Shown here: positions 1 to 11,363 of the stretch, one piece after another
Numbering within the stretch: position 1 is the stretch's first letter
Layout: every line of letters starts with the position of its first letter
Notes under the pieces: generated by a model
What the model was told of the DNA's origin: nothing
Seen by the model: only the letters and a program-made list of their open reading frames with translations
The model's database searches: none
NCBI GenBank assembly: GCA_024180945.1
Contig: JAKSGN010000007.1
Coordinates: forward strand, 1,364,001-1,428,000
Length of the DNA stretch: 64,000 nucleotides
Origin: Macrophomina tecta
Lineage: Eukaryota > Ascomycota > Dothideomycetes > Botryosphaeriales > Botryosphaeriaceae
Reading direction: 5' to 3'
Program-made: the position numbers and the translations under genes

Positions 1-471
1 GCAGCCTCGACGCCTATCTGCAGCATCCCTGTGGCGATCGCTGCTTCTGCACGCCCTCCCATTGGCAATCCTTCTGCGCCGCCGCATGCAGCTTCCGCCC
101 ACTACCGCCCAAATGAGGAGGTGGCTCGGCAGAGCGCTGCCGTGTACCTGGATTGCGCTGCCCCGAACAGCTAACGCTCCGCAAGCCTATCTGCGCCACG
201 CATACATCCAAGCACTGGGAAGCGCAGGGTAAGCTTAACTTTCCATCATGCCCGAGGCAGTACTGGTTCAGTGGAAGTTCCTGTTGCGGTGTCCCGCCGC
301 GCTGCTGCTTCGACCAGGTAACATCCCCGGTCCCTGAGAAACATGCAATTACCCAAGGTTGAAGCTATAAATCCTCCCTGACCTGTCCTCCGTGGTTTCA
401 CCGTGCCTACCCGTCCCCGCCTCTCAGCTCTTCGTGGCCTCGTCTCCCGTCTCAGTTCGGCCTCTCTCAGC
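1..471. other. Intergenic, upstream of the SurE-like gene
   Basis: No gene is supported here. The short open frames on both strands have no recognisable motif. The stretch presumably carries the promoter and leader of the SurE-like gene. An in-frame GTG at 403 would lengthen that protein, but eukaryotic initiation and the signal peptide favour the ATG at 472. Confidence 0.5.
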
Positions 472-1793
472 ATGCGTCCGTCTCTCGCTGCTGCTGCCAT
501 TGTAGCACTGTCCTGGTCGCAGCCCGCACAGGCATTGAACATCCTTCTCAACAATGACGACGGCTGGGCTAGCGCAAACCTGCGAGAGACGTATAGGCTC
601 TTGAAGCAAGCCGGTCACAGCGTCCTCATGGTCGCCCCCGTTGTCGACAACTCTGGCCAGGGAGGCAGGGTAGGTTTCTTAACCCACGGCCCCACTACCC
701 TGAAGGATTGCTTGCTGAATTCCTCCGCAGTCCGTCTTCTCTTCCGAAGCAAATCTCACTGCCAACGGCGAATTCAATTCCGTCCTCGCAGGCGCCCCCG
801 CGCTCGGTCACGACCCGCTCGACGACCACATCTGGTACTACAATGGCACTCCGGCTGCATGCACGTTCGTCAACCTTGACTTTGTCATGCCGCGCATCTG
901 GCCCAATGTCTCCGCACCCGATCTCCTCGTCTCTGGCCCCAATGTTGGACAGAACCTAGGTCCCTTCCTGTACACTATTTCTGGAACGATGGGCGCGACC
1001 TATGCCGCTGTCAGCAGGGGAATACCGGCTATTGCCTTCTCGGCATCAAGCATCGGTGGTCAGAGGAGTTACGAGTGGATCAATGCCACCACGGCGAGTG
1101 GACATCCAGACCCGGCAACAATTCATGCCGAATTGACGGTGAAGCTGGTGCAACAGCTTGTTGATGCGACGCCAAAGGGAGAGAGGCTCCTGCCCTTAGG
1201 ATACGGTATCAAGTATGTGAACTACCCGCTTGTCCCAATTGGCACCCTTCCCGCTGGTTCCTCAATCAGTATACAAGTAAAAGACGTCAGCCGAGTTGGA
1301 ATTTCTGGGCACTGCCGGCGGCTGTGTGCTGACATGTCCCGTGTAGCGTCAATTTCCCCACGATCACATCCTTTACCAATGACTCCTGCGTGGATCCGCC
1401 CTACATCTTGAGCCGCCTCACTGGCGGTGCTCTGAGTGATATTGCCGTCTACAATGAGACCACCAAGCTGTTTCGCTACGGTGACATTATTGGCGCTGGT
1501 ATCAATACCTGCATCCATGGCGATTGCAGTCTGCCCGGCGAGACCGAGGTTATCGAAAGCGGCTGCCGCACTCCCGTCAGTGTGTTTACGGTCGATTACG
1601 ACGCGCCAACTGGCAGGAATACCACCAGTGTCCAGACCAAGCTTGCGCCACTGGTACAGAAGGAGACTGGTCTGAAAAAGAGGAGCTCTCGTAAGTTGAA
1701 GTGAAGCGGTAGCTGCGGAGTAATCTCTGCTAACTCATCGCCGTAGGTGTGAACGAAGTCAACCAGCGCCCTTATCCCTGGAGGCATGAGTAG
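472..1793 (+). CDS. Secreted SurE-like acid phosphatase / 5'(3')-nucleotidase
   Basis: I read four exons: 472-669, 731-1212, 1347-1690 and 1747-1793, giving 356 residues. All junctions are GT-AG and keep phase; the second intron starts with a consensus GTATGT. The N-terminus (MRPSLAAAAIVALSWSQPAQA) looks like a cleavable signal peptide. Next comes the SurE metal-binding start LNILLNNDDGW, then GGRSVFSSEANLT, spliced across intron 1, and SGPNVGQN, the conserved SurE phosphate/metal loop. Family knowledge: SurE proteins are divalent-metal-dependent nucleotidases and acid phosphatases, and many fungi secrete such a form. Secretion suggests phosphate scavenging outside the cell, which is inference. 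The C-terminal half carries several N-glycosylation sequons and paired cysteines, as expected for an exported protein. The last exon adds only 15 residues. Confidence 0.85.
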
Positions 1794-2154
1794 GGAGATG
1801 TTTACTTCACAAGGATTAAATCGAAGCATATAAGTGATAATTTTCTAGTCAATAATTCTTACCGAGAAGGAGAAATGCACAGCAGGATTTCGGAACATTT
1901 CCGAAGTAAAACAAGCCCCTAGGCCCTCCTGAAATTTGTGAACCATAGGCCTCGCAACGACCGCGAACCCGGTGATGTAATTTGTCAAGAAACGAGCTTT
2001 TGAAAGAAGAGAAAGAAGAAAATACTTTCCCAAACCCCAGTGATATACCCTAACCAGCCAGGCTTCCCCGGAGGCGCCAGATCCATCCCCATTTCCCCTC
2101 TCACTTACTCACTGACTCTCTCCTACGCACCCTCCGCCACCCTCTGCCTTCACT

Positions 2155-2237
2155 CCCTCCTCCTCCTCCTCCTCCTCCTCCTCCTTCTTCTTCTTCTTCT
2201 TCTTCTTCCTCTTCTCCTTCTCTCTTTCTCTCTCTCT
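2155..2237 (+). repeat. Polypyrimidine microsatellite (TCC)n(TTC)n
   Basis: About 30 bases of TCC repeats run directly into about 25 bases of TTC repeats, then CT-rich sequence. Long mirror-symmetric pyrimidine runs can form triplex DNA and are prone to length change; no function is implied here. Confidence 0.9.
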
Positions 2238-2359
2238 GCCCTTTCCGACGCCTGAAGCGCCCCCAGATCCCACTCTGCCGGCATTCCGCCTTTCCTCCTG
2301 TCATGTACTCGCATCCTAAGCAGCCACCTGAACGTCAGTAGCGCCGATACAAAGACGGC

Positions 2360-2363
2360 GCGG

Positions 2364-2401
<38 letters not shown>

Positions 2402-2402
2402 T
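2360..2402 (+). repeat. T-rich homopolymer tract
   Basis: Several CTTTT units lead into a run of about 18 T. Similar T runs recur across the window (near 14092, 19958, 21908, 24252 and 58259) and are typical of intergenic DNA here. Confidence 0.85.
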
Positions 2403-2678
2403 GGAGAAGTGGTGCTGCTTATCTTCTTCGTCGCTGTGGGCCCGCTTGCGAGACCTGCTGCAAGGTGAATGGCTGGGAGTGCCGAGGGGCCGATGATGAT
2501 GGTTGTGGTGGTAGTCACAGACTGTTAGCGAGCTTATTGTTGATAGGCTATGCAGCAGCTGAAAATTGAGTCAGTATCGGAAAGGAAGACGTTCAGTCGC
2601 CCAGGAATGGAAGAGCGGTGGAGACAAAGGCCTGAGCATATAGGCGGAGTGCGCGAAAAGGGGACATTTGGTAAATAG

Positions 2679-2698
2679 CAGACATCCCAGTAATAAAT
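2679..2698 (+). repeat. hAT left terminal inverted repeat
   Basis: Twenty bases beginning CAGACATCCC, immediately inside the left GTAAATAG duplication. It differs from the right terminus at one position (G versus A at base 12). Confidence 0.95.
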
Positions 2699-3007
2699 AT
2701 ATATTTATTATTAAGGGCATATTTATTGTTAAGCTTTTCCATAAGGATAATAATATAGACGCTGCCAATAAATATATATTGTTAACTATTAATAATATAG
2801 GCCCACTATTTTCCAGCGCCAATTCCCCCAGAGTGTTTCAGATTAAATTGCAGTCTTGTACGCATATTACTGCTTATCAGGCCTCTAGATAGGAGGTGAA
2901 CTCCAATGTTTGTAACTCCTAGCAACCGAAACTGCTGCCTCGCCATACCCGTCACGTTGCAAGTACGCAGTTCGTAATACATCAGCGACATATCTCTACA
3001 CACGACA

Positions 3008-5301
3008 ATGGACGTCAACATATCCTCACTGCCCCAATCCAATGCCCCGTCAAGTTCTTCCTCCGTGGTACCCTCTGACAGTGCCTCACACGTTGCCAGC
3101 ACACTGTCAGAACCCGAGGCATCGTCAGCTCAGCATACGGTCAAGAGACGGAAACTGAGAGCCACATCAACATGGGATCACTTTCGAGAAGCTCAAGGCG
3201 ACGAGCCACGTACTATGAGCGGGAAATTACTTCACTACTGCACGCGTTGTCGCAATCCATCCTGGTCAACCCACATATCTGGCAACGCCCGCTATCATCT
3301 CGAGAAGGCTCATCACATACTTGTTCGAGAGGATTCAAAATCTCAAAACAGGCGCCAACTAGCCATCGAAAATGCCTTCGCAAGGACAACCGGCAAGCGG
3401 CTGCAGCAAGTCAGGGAGAATGAGATGAACACTCTACGGAGTGTAATCAATGTCGATGCCTTTCGAGAGGCACAGATGTTGCTATCCGCACATAAACATT
3501 TACCGCTCAACTTCGTAACCTGGCCGGAATACCAGGCACTTCTGGCCGCGATAAACCCTGCCGTTGAAGAGTTCCTAACTGATTCCGGTAGCACAGTTGC
3601 GGCGGACTTGGATAGGGCCTACGATGCGCATCAACAATCCGTAAAGGAATGGCTAGAACGTGCCCGGAGCCTCGTACACATTGCTATGGACGTATGGTCT
3701 TCTCCTCAGCGGAAGGCCTATATCGCTGTTCACGCCCAATGGGTTGACGAGGCCTACAAACCTCGGAAAGCATTGCTAGGGCTACCAAACCTCCGCCGCT
3801 CTCACGCCGGCACGGCTATGGCACCTCACTTGATGACGATTATCCGACAGTACCACTTAGCGCCCCGAATCGGCTACTTCACTGGGGACAATGACGCAAA
3901 GAATGACACCTGTCTCCGCCAACTTGCTGTTGAGCTGTCGCAAGAGTACGGCCTTACACTTGACCCAGTGTCCTCTCGAACGCGGTGTGCCGGCCACATC
4001 ATTAACTTGTCCCTTCAAGCCTTTCTCTTTGCAACTAGTGAGGACGCTCTGCAGGCCGCAATTGCGCAGGCGCAACACGAGGTAAATGATGTAACAGTTG
4101 CGGACGCGTTACACGACCAAATTCAGTCGAACACTTGTCACAAGAGTCACGACAGGCGCAAGAAACGCCATGACACTGCCGGCTGGCGGAGCATCGGCCC
4201 AATGGGTAAACTCCACAACATTGCGGTGTTCATCCGTAATTCCACAGTGCGCAACGATGCATGGGATGACATTGCAGAAAAGGCGCTTGGAATTGACAAT
4301 ATCACCCGTTGGAACTCATGGTTCAAGTTGCTTGATGCGGCTATCAGCCAAGAGGGTCCATTGTCAATATTCCTCAACCAATACCACAACGAGCTGGAAG
4401 ACGACATCCTCACACATGATGATTGGCAAGTACTCAAAATGACTCACGAGTTCTTGCAGCCGTTTTACCAAGCGACCTTGGAGCAGCAAATGGAGTGGGC
4501 ATCAATAGATCAGGTGCTAGAGAATATGGATATTCTTTTCATGCAGTTTGAGAATGCCAAGGTAAGCCATGGACGGCTCGATCGATTACCAGACCTGGAC
4601 TGATGTTAAAGCAGGGCAAATACGCCAGCAACGCGCGTATGGCTCATTCCATTCACATGGGTTGGTGGGTTCTCTCGAAGTATTATGAAGAGAGTGACAG
4701 AAACCCAATATATGCCACGGCATTATTGCTCCATCCAGAAAAGCGCCGGAGGTACCTTGACCGCCACTGGGCAGAGGAATGGAGGCAGACCGCTATTGCT
4801 GGTGCACGGCAGCATTGGGCGAAGTACAAGGACCGGCCACTCCCGTCGGAGTCCGCGGCTCGGCTGAACGACGAACGACGGGAAGTAACACCGTACGAGC
4901 GTATCAAGCAGTCAATGAGTGTCTTGGATGAACCCGGAGATGAGGATGAATTCGAAAAATTCGTCAATTCTCCGCCAAGACCTATGACGACCAAAACACC
5001 GCTTGAATGGTGGTGTCGAGAAGAACAGAGGATTGAGTATCCACGTTTACACCAATTGGCCATTGACATACTAAGTGTGCCGGCGATGTCCGACGATCCG
5101 GAACGGGTATTCTCTTGCGCAAGGCGGACAATTTCTTGGGACAGGGCACGGCTCTCGCCTGATACTATCGAGAAGCTTCAATGCCTGAGCAACTGGGTGA
5201 AGAATGACTTGGTCCGCAAAGTCTACGTGGCAGTAGATGGTAAGGTCATGGATATTGCTGGCGGCAACGACGACATGCATGGCGCTTCAGTTTTATATTA
5301 A
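3008..5301 (+). CDS. hAT family transposase (one intron)
   Basis: Exons 3008-4561 and 4615-5301 join in phase across a 53-bp intron (donor after GAGAATGCCAAG, acceptor TTAAAGCAG) to give 746 residues. A basic stretch (KRRKLR, about 46-51) precedes a BED zinc finger (about 55-104: WDHFR, CTRC, then H-x4-H). The RNase-H-like catalytic core shows AMDVWSS (D228), GDNDAKND (D294), the RCAGHIINL motif and the hAT signature TRWNSW. The second exon carries the C-terminal hAT dimerisation domain: EYPRLHQLAIDILSVPA, then SDDPERVFSCARR and LSPDTIEKLQCL. Family knowledge: hAT transposases excise by a hairpin mechanism and act as multimers in the nucleus. Without splicing the first frame runs into a stop at 4601-4603, giving a 531-residue protein lacking the dimerisation domain. 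The frame shows no other disruption. Confidence 0.93.
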
Positions 5302-5383
5302 TAATTATTGATAAGCTTAGCAATCGATAATAATATTAGGATCTGCCAATGAATACATAAGAATATGTCAATATTATGTATTT

Positions 5384-5403
5384 ATTTATTATTGGGATGT
5401 CTG
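5384..5403 (-). repeat. hAT right terminal inverted repeat
   Basis: On the minus strand it reads CAGACATCCCAATAATAAAT, the partner of the left terminus. It is followed directly by the second GTAAATAG copy. Confidence 0.95.
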
Positions 5404-5411
5404 GTAAATAG

Positions 5412-6184
5412 TTTAATGGGCACAATAGAATGGCAAAGGCGAAGTTGGCTATGAACAAGGCTGAATTTAATCCCAACAGAATCAGTAGGGACTGAGATAA
5501 AGTGAGGTAAAGTGAAGCGGCACCGAGTCTTGTTCACATCATCAACGCTGCGCTAACTCCGATCCAGATATGACGTTGTATTGACTGCCTTCTTCCAGAA
5601 GTTGCCCAGCCTTAACTCACTCAGTATTGCCACAGACATATGTGTAGAGCGGTGGTTCGTATCCGGCGCCATTTTTACATTTGTTTCTATTCCTGCTCAA
5701 TGACCAAACATTTCATACTGTCGAACTTACGAAATGCGACAGCAGCACTTACAGCTTTTTAATGCCCTTGTACAAAGGCATGAATTATGTTTTATGCTCT
5801 ATTTGGGATCATTCTATAATGAAATGTCTTCCGTGTACATGCTTGAACAGGCGCCGAAAATCTGGCGTATATGCAATGATAAAATCGGTCGTCTGCCGCA
5901 TCAGAGCTTCGAGGAACCTTCAGTTCTGGCCATACCCTTCGTTGAATGTTCCATTATGATATCAACCCTTTGTTTTCACTGTACAATATCACCAACGAAA
6001 GCCATTATCTTTGTGAGGTGACGAGGCTCTTTGGAGAACCCAATGTGGTTGCGTATATATTCTACCCCTAAAAATCAAAAAAACGAATGCTCCTAGAGAT
6101 TTAACGGACCTCTACGTTGCATTGATTCCACTTCCCGTTAGTACCATTGCGAATTCTACCATTGTCTGCGTTCCTGAATCCGCC
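5412..6184. other. Intergenic between hAT element and kinase gene
   Basis: No gene is supported. Two overlapping open frames near 5680-6020 have no recognisable motif and moderately AT-rich composition. The last part should hold the kinase promoter and leader. Confidence 0.5.
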
Positions 6185-7176
6185 ATGGAAAACTACACAC
6201 AAAGACATCAATATGGAATCGTGGGTGAGATGAAGCAAGACAACCCAGGAAAGAACGCCATCTACCTTGTGGAGCGGGAAGACAATGGCGGACTCTATAT
6301 TTCAAAGACAGGCAGAGGCAAAGTGCAAACGTTGCTAATATACTCAGAGATCCTCGCGCTGCGGAGGCTCAATCACCCGAATATAGCGAAAATGGTAGAC
6401 TCATCGCTCGATTTGTACAGCATGTTGGGAAAAGTCTACTTGGAATACTACGAAGCGGGAGACCTCAAAGCACTCATAGGAGAGTAAGTTCACCCATTCT
6501 GTGCAGTTCTACTCCATACTAGATCCGCCTTCTCTTCCCCTCGACAAAATATTCTGTTTTATAACGCTTCCTACAGCCAAAGAATGACTGGCAAGCTATT
6601 CCAATTTGACACCGTACGGGAAGTATTCACCAACATCTGTGCCGCCCTTGCGTATTGCCACCACGGCATCCGCACACCCGACGCCAACCCCGCTCCCGAT
6701 TGGAACCCTATCATCCACAGAGACCTGAAGACGGACAACATCTTCCTACGCCGGGACAACTCCGTCCCCGGCGGGCTCGTCGCCGTCCTTGGAGACTTCG
6801 GTAAGCCCACTCTCTCCTCCCCATTGCCCATCAAGTTTTCCCTCACCCGCTCCGCCACGCAGGCTGGTCCACCGAGAAATACACGGCCCGGCACGATCCC
6901 CGTGCGCCCATGGGAGACCCGAACTGGATCGCCCCCGAGGCTCCTAACACGACCGCACAGAGCGACGTGTACGGGCTCAGCCTGATAATTGGGTGCATGA
7001 CCCAGCTAGCGATGCTGCCTCGCGAACTCAGAAACGGCGACGGACCCGACCGTTGGGCGGTTCCGCAGGAGTACGGCAAGCGTATGAACGTGCTGGTGAT
7101 AATGGCATCGGAGCCGTCACCATCGAGGAGGCCTAACAGTCAAGAATTGTCCAAGGAGCTGTCAAGAGGCTGGTAG
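6185..7176 (+). CDS. Small protein kinase (kinase domain only)
   Basis: Exons 6185-6483, 6577-6800 and 6863-7176 (GTAAGT/GTAAGC donors, phase kept) give 278 residues, essentially one kinase domain. The ATG sits in a good context (CCGCCATGG). Visible motifs: the beta-3 lysine in YISK (K41), the alpha-C glutamate in YSEILALRRLNHPNI (E55), hinge LEYYEAGDL, catalytic loop IIHRDLKTDNIFL (D149), DFG across the second intron (GDFGW, D173) and APE as WIAPEAP. The glycine-rich loop is poorly formed (GEMKQDNPGKN), so ATP binding may be atypical. YCHHG just before a 12-residue insert and HRD resembles a fungal kinase group with NEK-like catalytic loops; I cannot name the family securely. The Lys, Glu, HRD and DFG residues suggest a competent enzyme. 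It lies less than 0.8 kb from the hAT insertion, and a decayed relative lies on the minus strand near 25.4-25.9 kb. Confidence 0.8.
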
Positions 7177-10100
7177 TCATTGCTTGGTCTGCATTTTCTT
7201 TCTCTGCGATCACTTGGGCTTCCTCTAACAAATCACTTCCCGAGTCCTTTATTATTGTTCCACATGTCTTGCACAAGGTCACGGCGAGTATGAGAGGCAT
7301 ATATGGTGGCCTTGGGCAAATTGGATACGGTCGAAGTCAAGAGAAATTTGGACGATATTGGTGATATTCCGAGTAGAGCATCGAAGACCTATGCGAGACT
7401 TGAGGATATCAGCCCAGCAAGCAACATGGCCAATACTGCTTTGTTTACGGACACTCCAAAGGCAAGAACAGTCTTTTGAGGCTATCATTTGCAAAGAAGG
7501 GGGAGGGAGGGAGGAAGAGGAACCCACTGGTATATTGATGCACTCCACAAACTGTTCTGTCTGTTAGGAATGCCCCTACTAAAAAAGAGAAGTGTAATTG
7601 GGCCCTTGTTGCTGTCTCCCGTAGCAGACGCTACGCTGCCGAATATCTGAGTCCCAAATATGGTCGTACAGCTATTATGCACCAGCGTATTTCTCTACAC
7701 GTACTGATAGTGAATGTTTGGAGAAGCATGACCGCATTGAAAGCGTGGCGCCCATTCGGAAGCCACGGACGATTGAGCGCACAGTACAGATGGCTCCACC
7801 TACGAGAGTCACATCTCCGAGCGCGCTGACAGACTCCTCGGATTCTCCCATGTATGGGCGCACGTAAAGAATAGCGTGGAAGAAAGGACGAGAAGATGGG
7901 CAAGAAGAAGCCGTCTACTACGCGCACGGTAGCCAGGGAGGCACTTGCAAAATGCTCAGCAGACAAGTCCGCAAGTGGTGAGCTGACCATTGCTTCATCG
8001 TGACTCAACGTCGAGATAGTCATGAAAAAAGGGTGAGAGGTGTCGTGCGCTTGCACCCCTTCGTTCCGCGCTGGTGGTGAGAGCGCTTCGGTAGCGCCAA
8101 CCAATAGCGCCGAAATTGGGGAGAAAATAGCGTGGAGGGAACAACACCTCAGCATAACACTTGTGTTGCAGGGCGGGCAAGACTTGTCACCGGAGCGAAG
8201 GAGCGGATTTGCGCGAATATCGATTATGTTACGAACACATGAAATTGAGCAATTCTGGTGGAGGAGAGCTCTCCATTCGCAATCTCGACATTGCGGCTCC
8301 TGGCGTCAGGCCGGAACGCTTGGCATCACGGCGGCTTGTTTGCAACATTCGGTGGAGTATCGATATCAGAGTTGCGGATGGGCCAAGGCGGCGTTGGCGA
8401 GAAGGGCCAAGGGCATCAATCCGTGACCGAAAGCAAGCAAGTGCAGCTCGGCGTCAGGAGTATTTCGATTAAGGCTACTCGATTAGGAGCAACCTAGGCT
8501 TACTGCTGACCTCCAGCTCATTTCGCGTCTGGCTGTCGCTGCTGCGATCACTTCCCAGTATCGACGTAGGGCGAGACGCGAAGGATCATCGCGGTCAATA
8601 CAATAGCATCGTCGTGTGGTTGTCAGTCTGCCGAGTCGCCCTCCAATTTCCTTGAGGGCCGAGTCAGAAAAGCAAGGGTCGGCCGGATGAGCTACACGCA
8701 GATCCGATGCATATGCAAGAATGGGTGAGAAACCGATTCCAAGCTCTTCGCCGGGTCACGTGCCGTTCATTTCGGCGAAAAGAACTGGCTGGGCAGCGCA
8801 CGGCTGCTCCAGCTCGCCGGCGAAAAGGCGACAGGAAAGCAATTTCTCCATGCTATGCGCTCAAGCCTGCACCGGCACCTGAATTCGCCGGCTGATGAGC
8901 TGGCCTTCTGGGTGGACTGACAACAACGCAGCCAGTCCGAGGCACGGCCTGTATAGCCCGCTTTGAAGGTCCTGCATCGCCGAGAGATGCAACCGTTACC
9001 GCGGCTAGTGTCGCAGCAAGCTGTGCAGGGCTGGTCGTGCACCGTGTAGATGCTCCGAGGGGTCCAGAGGGCGTCTTGACGTGTCTCTTGGACGATGGGC
9101 TTGTCCAGTGCTTTGTGCATAGGAATGCCCGCAGCGCGCGAGCTCTGGGCGCAGGTCACGCCTCCCGTTCGCTGGACTAGCGATGCAGACATGCGCGTTC
9201 GTGTGGCAGACGCGCCGTCGCGCCGGCTGGCGTCAGCATCCTTTCGCAAATCGCAAGCCAGTGTTCCTGAAGGCCAAGAGAGATGTGCAGAAATGCGTTG
9301 CAATAGTTTCTTGAGAGGGGCGCCTCTTGGCTAAATAGCTACATCTTGGCCAGGCCCGTTATACTTTCTGGGCAGGGTCGAAGGCGCGACGGACAGCGCG
9401 GGCGATTAACTGTGATCGACAGCATTTCAACTCTCTATCGAAGCTTCCTGATCCTGCCCTTCCTTCCCGCAGTTCGTCAGCTGCGGCGAAAGTCACTGTG
9501 ACTGGGAATCGCGGAGGCGCCACCAGGGTGCGGTGGAGGAGCGAGAGGATGAGGAGCGAGCTCAGCATCGCGCAGCCAAGGGCGGTTAATCTTTGCGAGG
9601 GTTTGCGCGCCCCCTTTGGCGGCTATCCGAAGCATCTCCGCATCGGGCGGTGCGGTCGCGAACACGACGGACATGGACGCAACTGCCGCGGCGGATGATT
9701 GTGTGGTCGGCTGCGCATTGATGCGAGCGGCCAGACATGGACAAGCTGGCAAAATCCGGCCGGGGCGCGCTGCCTGCTCTGTGTCGCCGCCCGGCATCCT
9801 CCAATCTGAAGCCAGCGGTTCCAGACCCGGGCATCGTGAGGCACTTATCGCTCGTCGACCACCCGGTAATTGGGAATGCGTACCTGCTCGGATTTCCTTT
9901 TGAGTTTTATTGAGCGCTTGCTTTTGCAAATAATGCCTCACCCATGTCTCGCCGAGGGCCGCCCATGGAGCGCGCAGGGGCGAGGGGACCGCAGCAGTGA
10001 GCGAGTGCGGAAGCAAGACAGTGATGCTACCTTCCTGAACGCGCCGGCGGACGGAGGTGCAATTTTCGCATTGCGCAGCGGCGTCGGGAGGCGCTTGCAG

Positions 10101-11363
10101 GGTTTTCACAACGGCATCAGCAGCGGCGGCGGCGGCGGCGGCGGCGTTGGTAGCCACGGCTAGCACCCGGGCAATCCACCCATCCGCCCACCCCACGCGG
10201 GAATCCGAGTCGCCTCTCGCTCTGCTGCTTGCCGTAGGGCTGACCCGAGCCCGCCCGAGCAAGGCCTGTCGTCCCAACCAACCACCACCCTCACCCACCC
10301 TACGCCTCGCCTCACCCGTCTGCCAAAATCCCTCACGCCCACCCGCGCCCGCCTCGTCATCCCGCATCTCCGGTCAGCCCTACAACCAAAAGCTTTTCTT
10401 TTGCCGCTCTGCCCTTATCCGAGGCTTTCCCTTCTCTCATCCGCTGCACATCATTCGCCGAAACGGGCACTTCCATCGACCGCCAATGACGGCGATGCGC
10501 CCTTGGCGATGCTCAGGACCCTGCCGTGAGCCATTTTCCCCCCCTACCCCGAATCCCACCTCTCCACAGACCTTCTAGAATGCCCATCCGAAGCCGGACC
10601 ATGCTTTCCCGCCCTGCCTGTTCTCTTTTCCGCGGACCTGACTCTGATCTGAGGTGTGATGGACGTGCATTGCGCCTGCCAGGCACGACGCTCGGCGTCT
10701 GGTGCTCGGTGTCTGGCCAACTCCCCGACCTTTGCCTGAACAGGCAATCGGTGAGAAGGGAGGGGCAGCGCGGGCCGAGCCGGCCTCAGAAAGGTATGAC
10801 CACGACAGGAGGTAAGCGCATGCCTGGAGATCTCCTAAGGCACTTCTCTCCGACCCTCTTCTCGCCGCTTCCCGTGCCTTCGGTGGCGGGATCCTGTAAC
10901 GCCCACGGCGGCGGCAGGCACGCCTTGTCCCTCGGCTGGACTTCCCGGAGACATCTGACGCACCACGGCCCCGGGGGGTTTTGGCAGCGGGAGCGAGGGA
11001 AGGGAAGTGAGAGGGTCTGTGTTTAACCACCCTCCCCGAAACGCGGCACTTCTCTTGGCAGCGCCGGAGCTGGGGGAAGTAGTTTCAATGTATCAGCATC
11101 AAGTTTCATCAGCTCCCAAGACTTCCACTTCGGGCCATTACATGTACGTGGCTTGTGATTTTCTTGTCGTAAACGTCTTGACTATATACAAGTGTTCTTG
11201 GCCGGAGCGCTGAAGTGCTTTTTTCCCCTTTCGTGATATCGCAGCCATCCCATGTCTTGACACAAAACGCTCCCAGGCGTTCCGCCTTCCGAGACAGGAG
11301 GCACGACCGCTCCGGCATTGAAGCATGCAGATCCCCCGCCAGATCCGTCGGGCGTCTACCTCC
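7177..11363. other. Long intergenic region, no convincing gene
   Basis: About 4.2 kb. Open frames on both strands (for instance a minus-strand frame near 7631-8155 and a minus-strand Ala/Arg-rich frame near 9477-10367) lack recognisable motifs, splice-linked continuation or domain signatures, and are what GC-rich DNA yields by chance. A GGC repeat near 10125-10145 translates as poly-Ala. I see no RNA gene or transposon ends. Confidence 0.5.

Larger units (their letters stand above)
1794..2670. other. Intergenic, low-complexity rich
   Basis: No gene seen. The stretch holds the 3' side of the SurE-like gene, a pyrimidine microsatellite near 2155-2237 and a T-rich tract near 2360-2402. It ends at the target-site duplication of the hAT element. 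The apparent poly-Leu and poly-Glu/Arg frames are translations of the microsatellite. Confidence 0.6.
2671..5411 (+). mobile_element. Apparently complete hAT DNA transposon with 8-bp target duplication
   Basis: The element proper spans 2679-5403 (2,725 bp). Its left terminus CAGACATCCCAGTAATAAAT (2679-2698) matches the reverse complement of the right terminus (5384-5403) at 19 of 20 positions. GTAAATAG lies immediately outside both ends (2671-2678 and 5404-5411), an exact 8-bp target-site duplication, the length diagnostic of the hAT superfamily. Between the ends is one transposase gene with BED finger, RNase-H-like core and hAT dimerisation domain. The terminal 200-300 bp are AT-rich and contain related CTGCCAAT motifs near both ends, possibly subterminal transposase-binding repeats. 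I see no internal stops or AT shift in the coding part, so the copy looks young and un-RIPped. Autonomy is inference. Confidence 0.95.

Noticed and set aside
403..471. Upstream extension of the SurE-like protein from a GTG codon
   Set aside because: GTG is not a usual eukaryotic start; the ATG at 472 gives a clean signal peptide.
2101..2518. Poly-Leu and poly-Glu/Arg frames
   Set aside because: Direct translation of the TCC/TTC microsatellite and T-rich tract.
9477..10367. A 296-codon minus-strand frame with poly-Ala
   Set aside because: GC-rich, low-complexity, motif-free, no splice-linked neighbours; poly-Ala comes from a GGC repeat.
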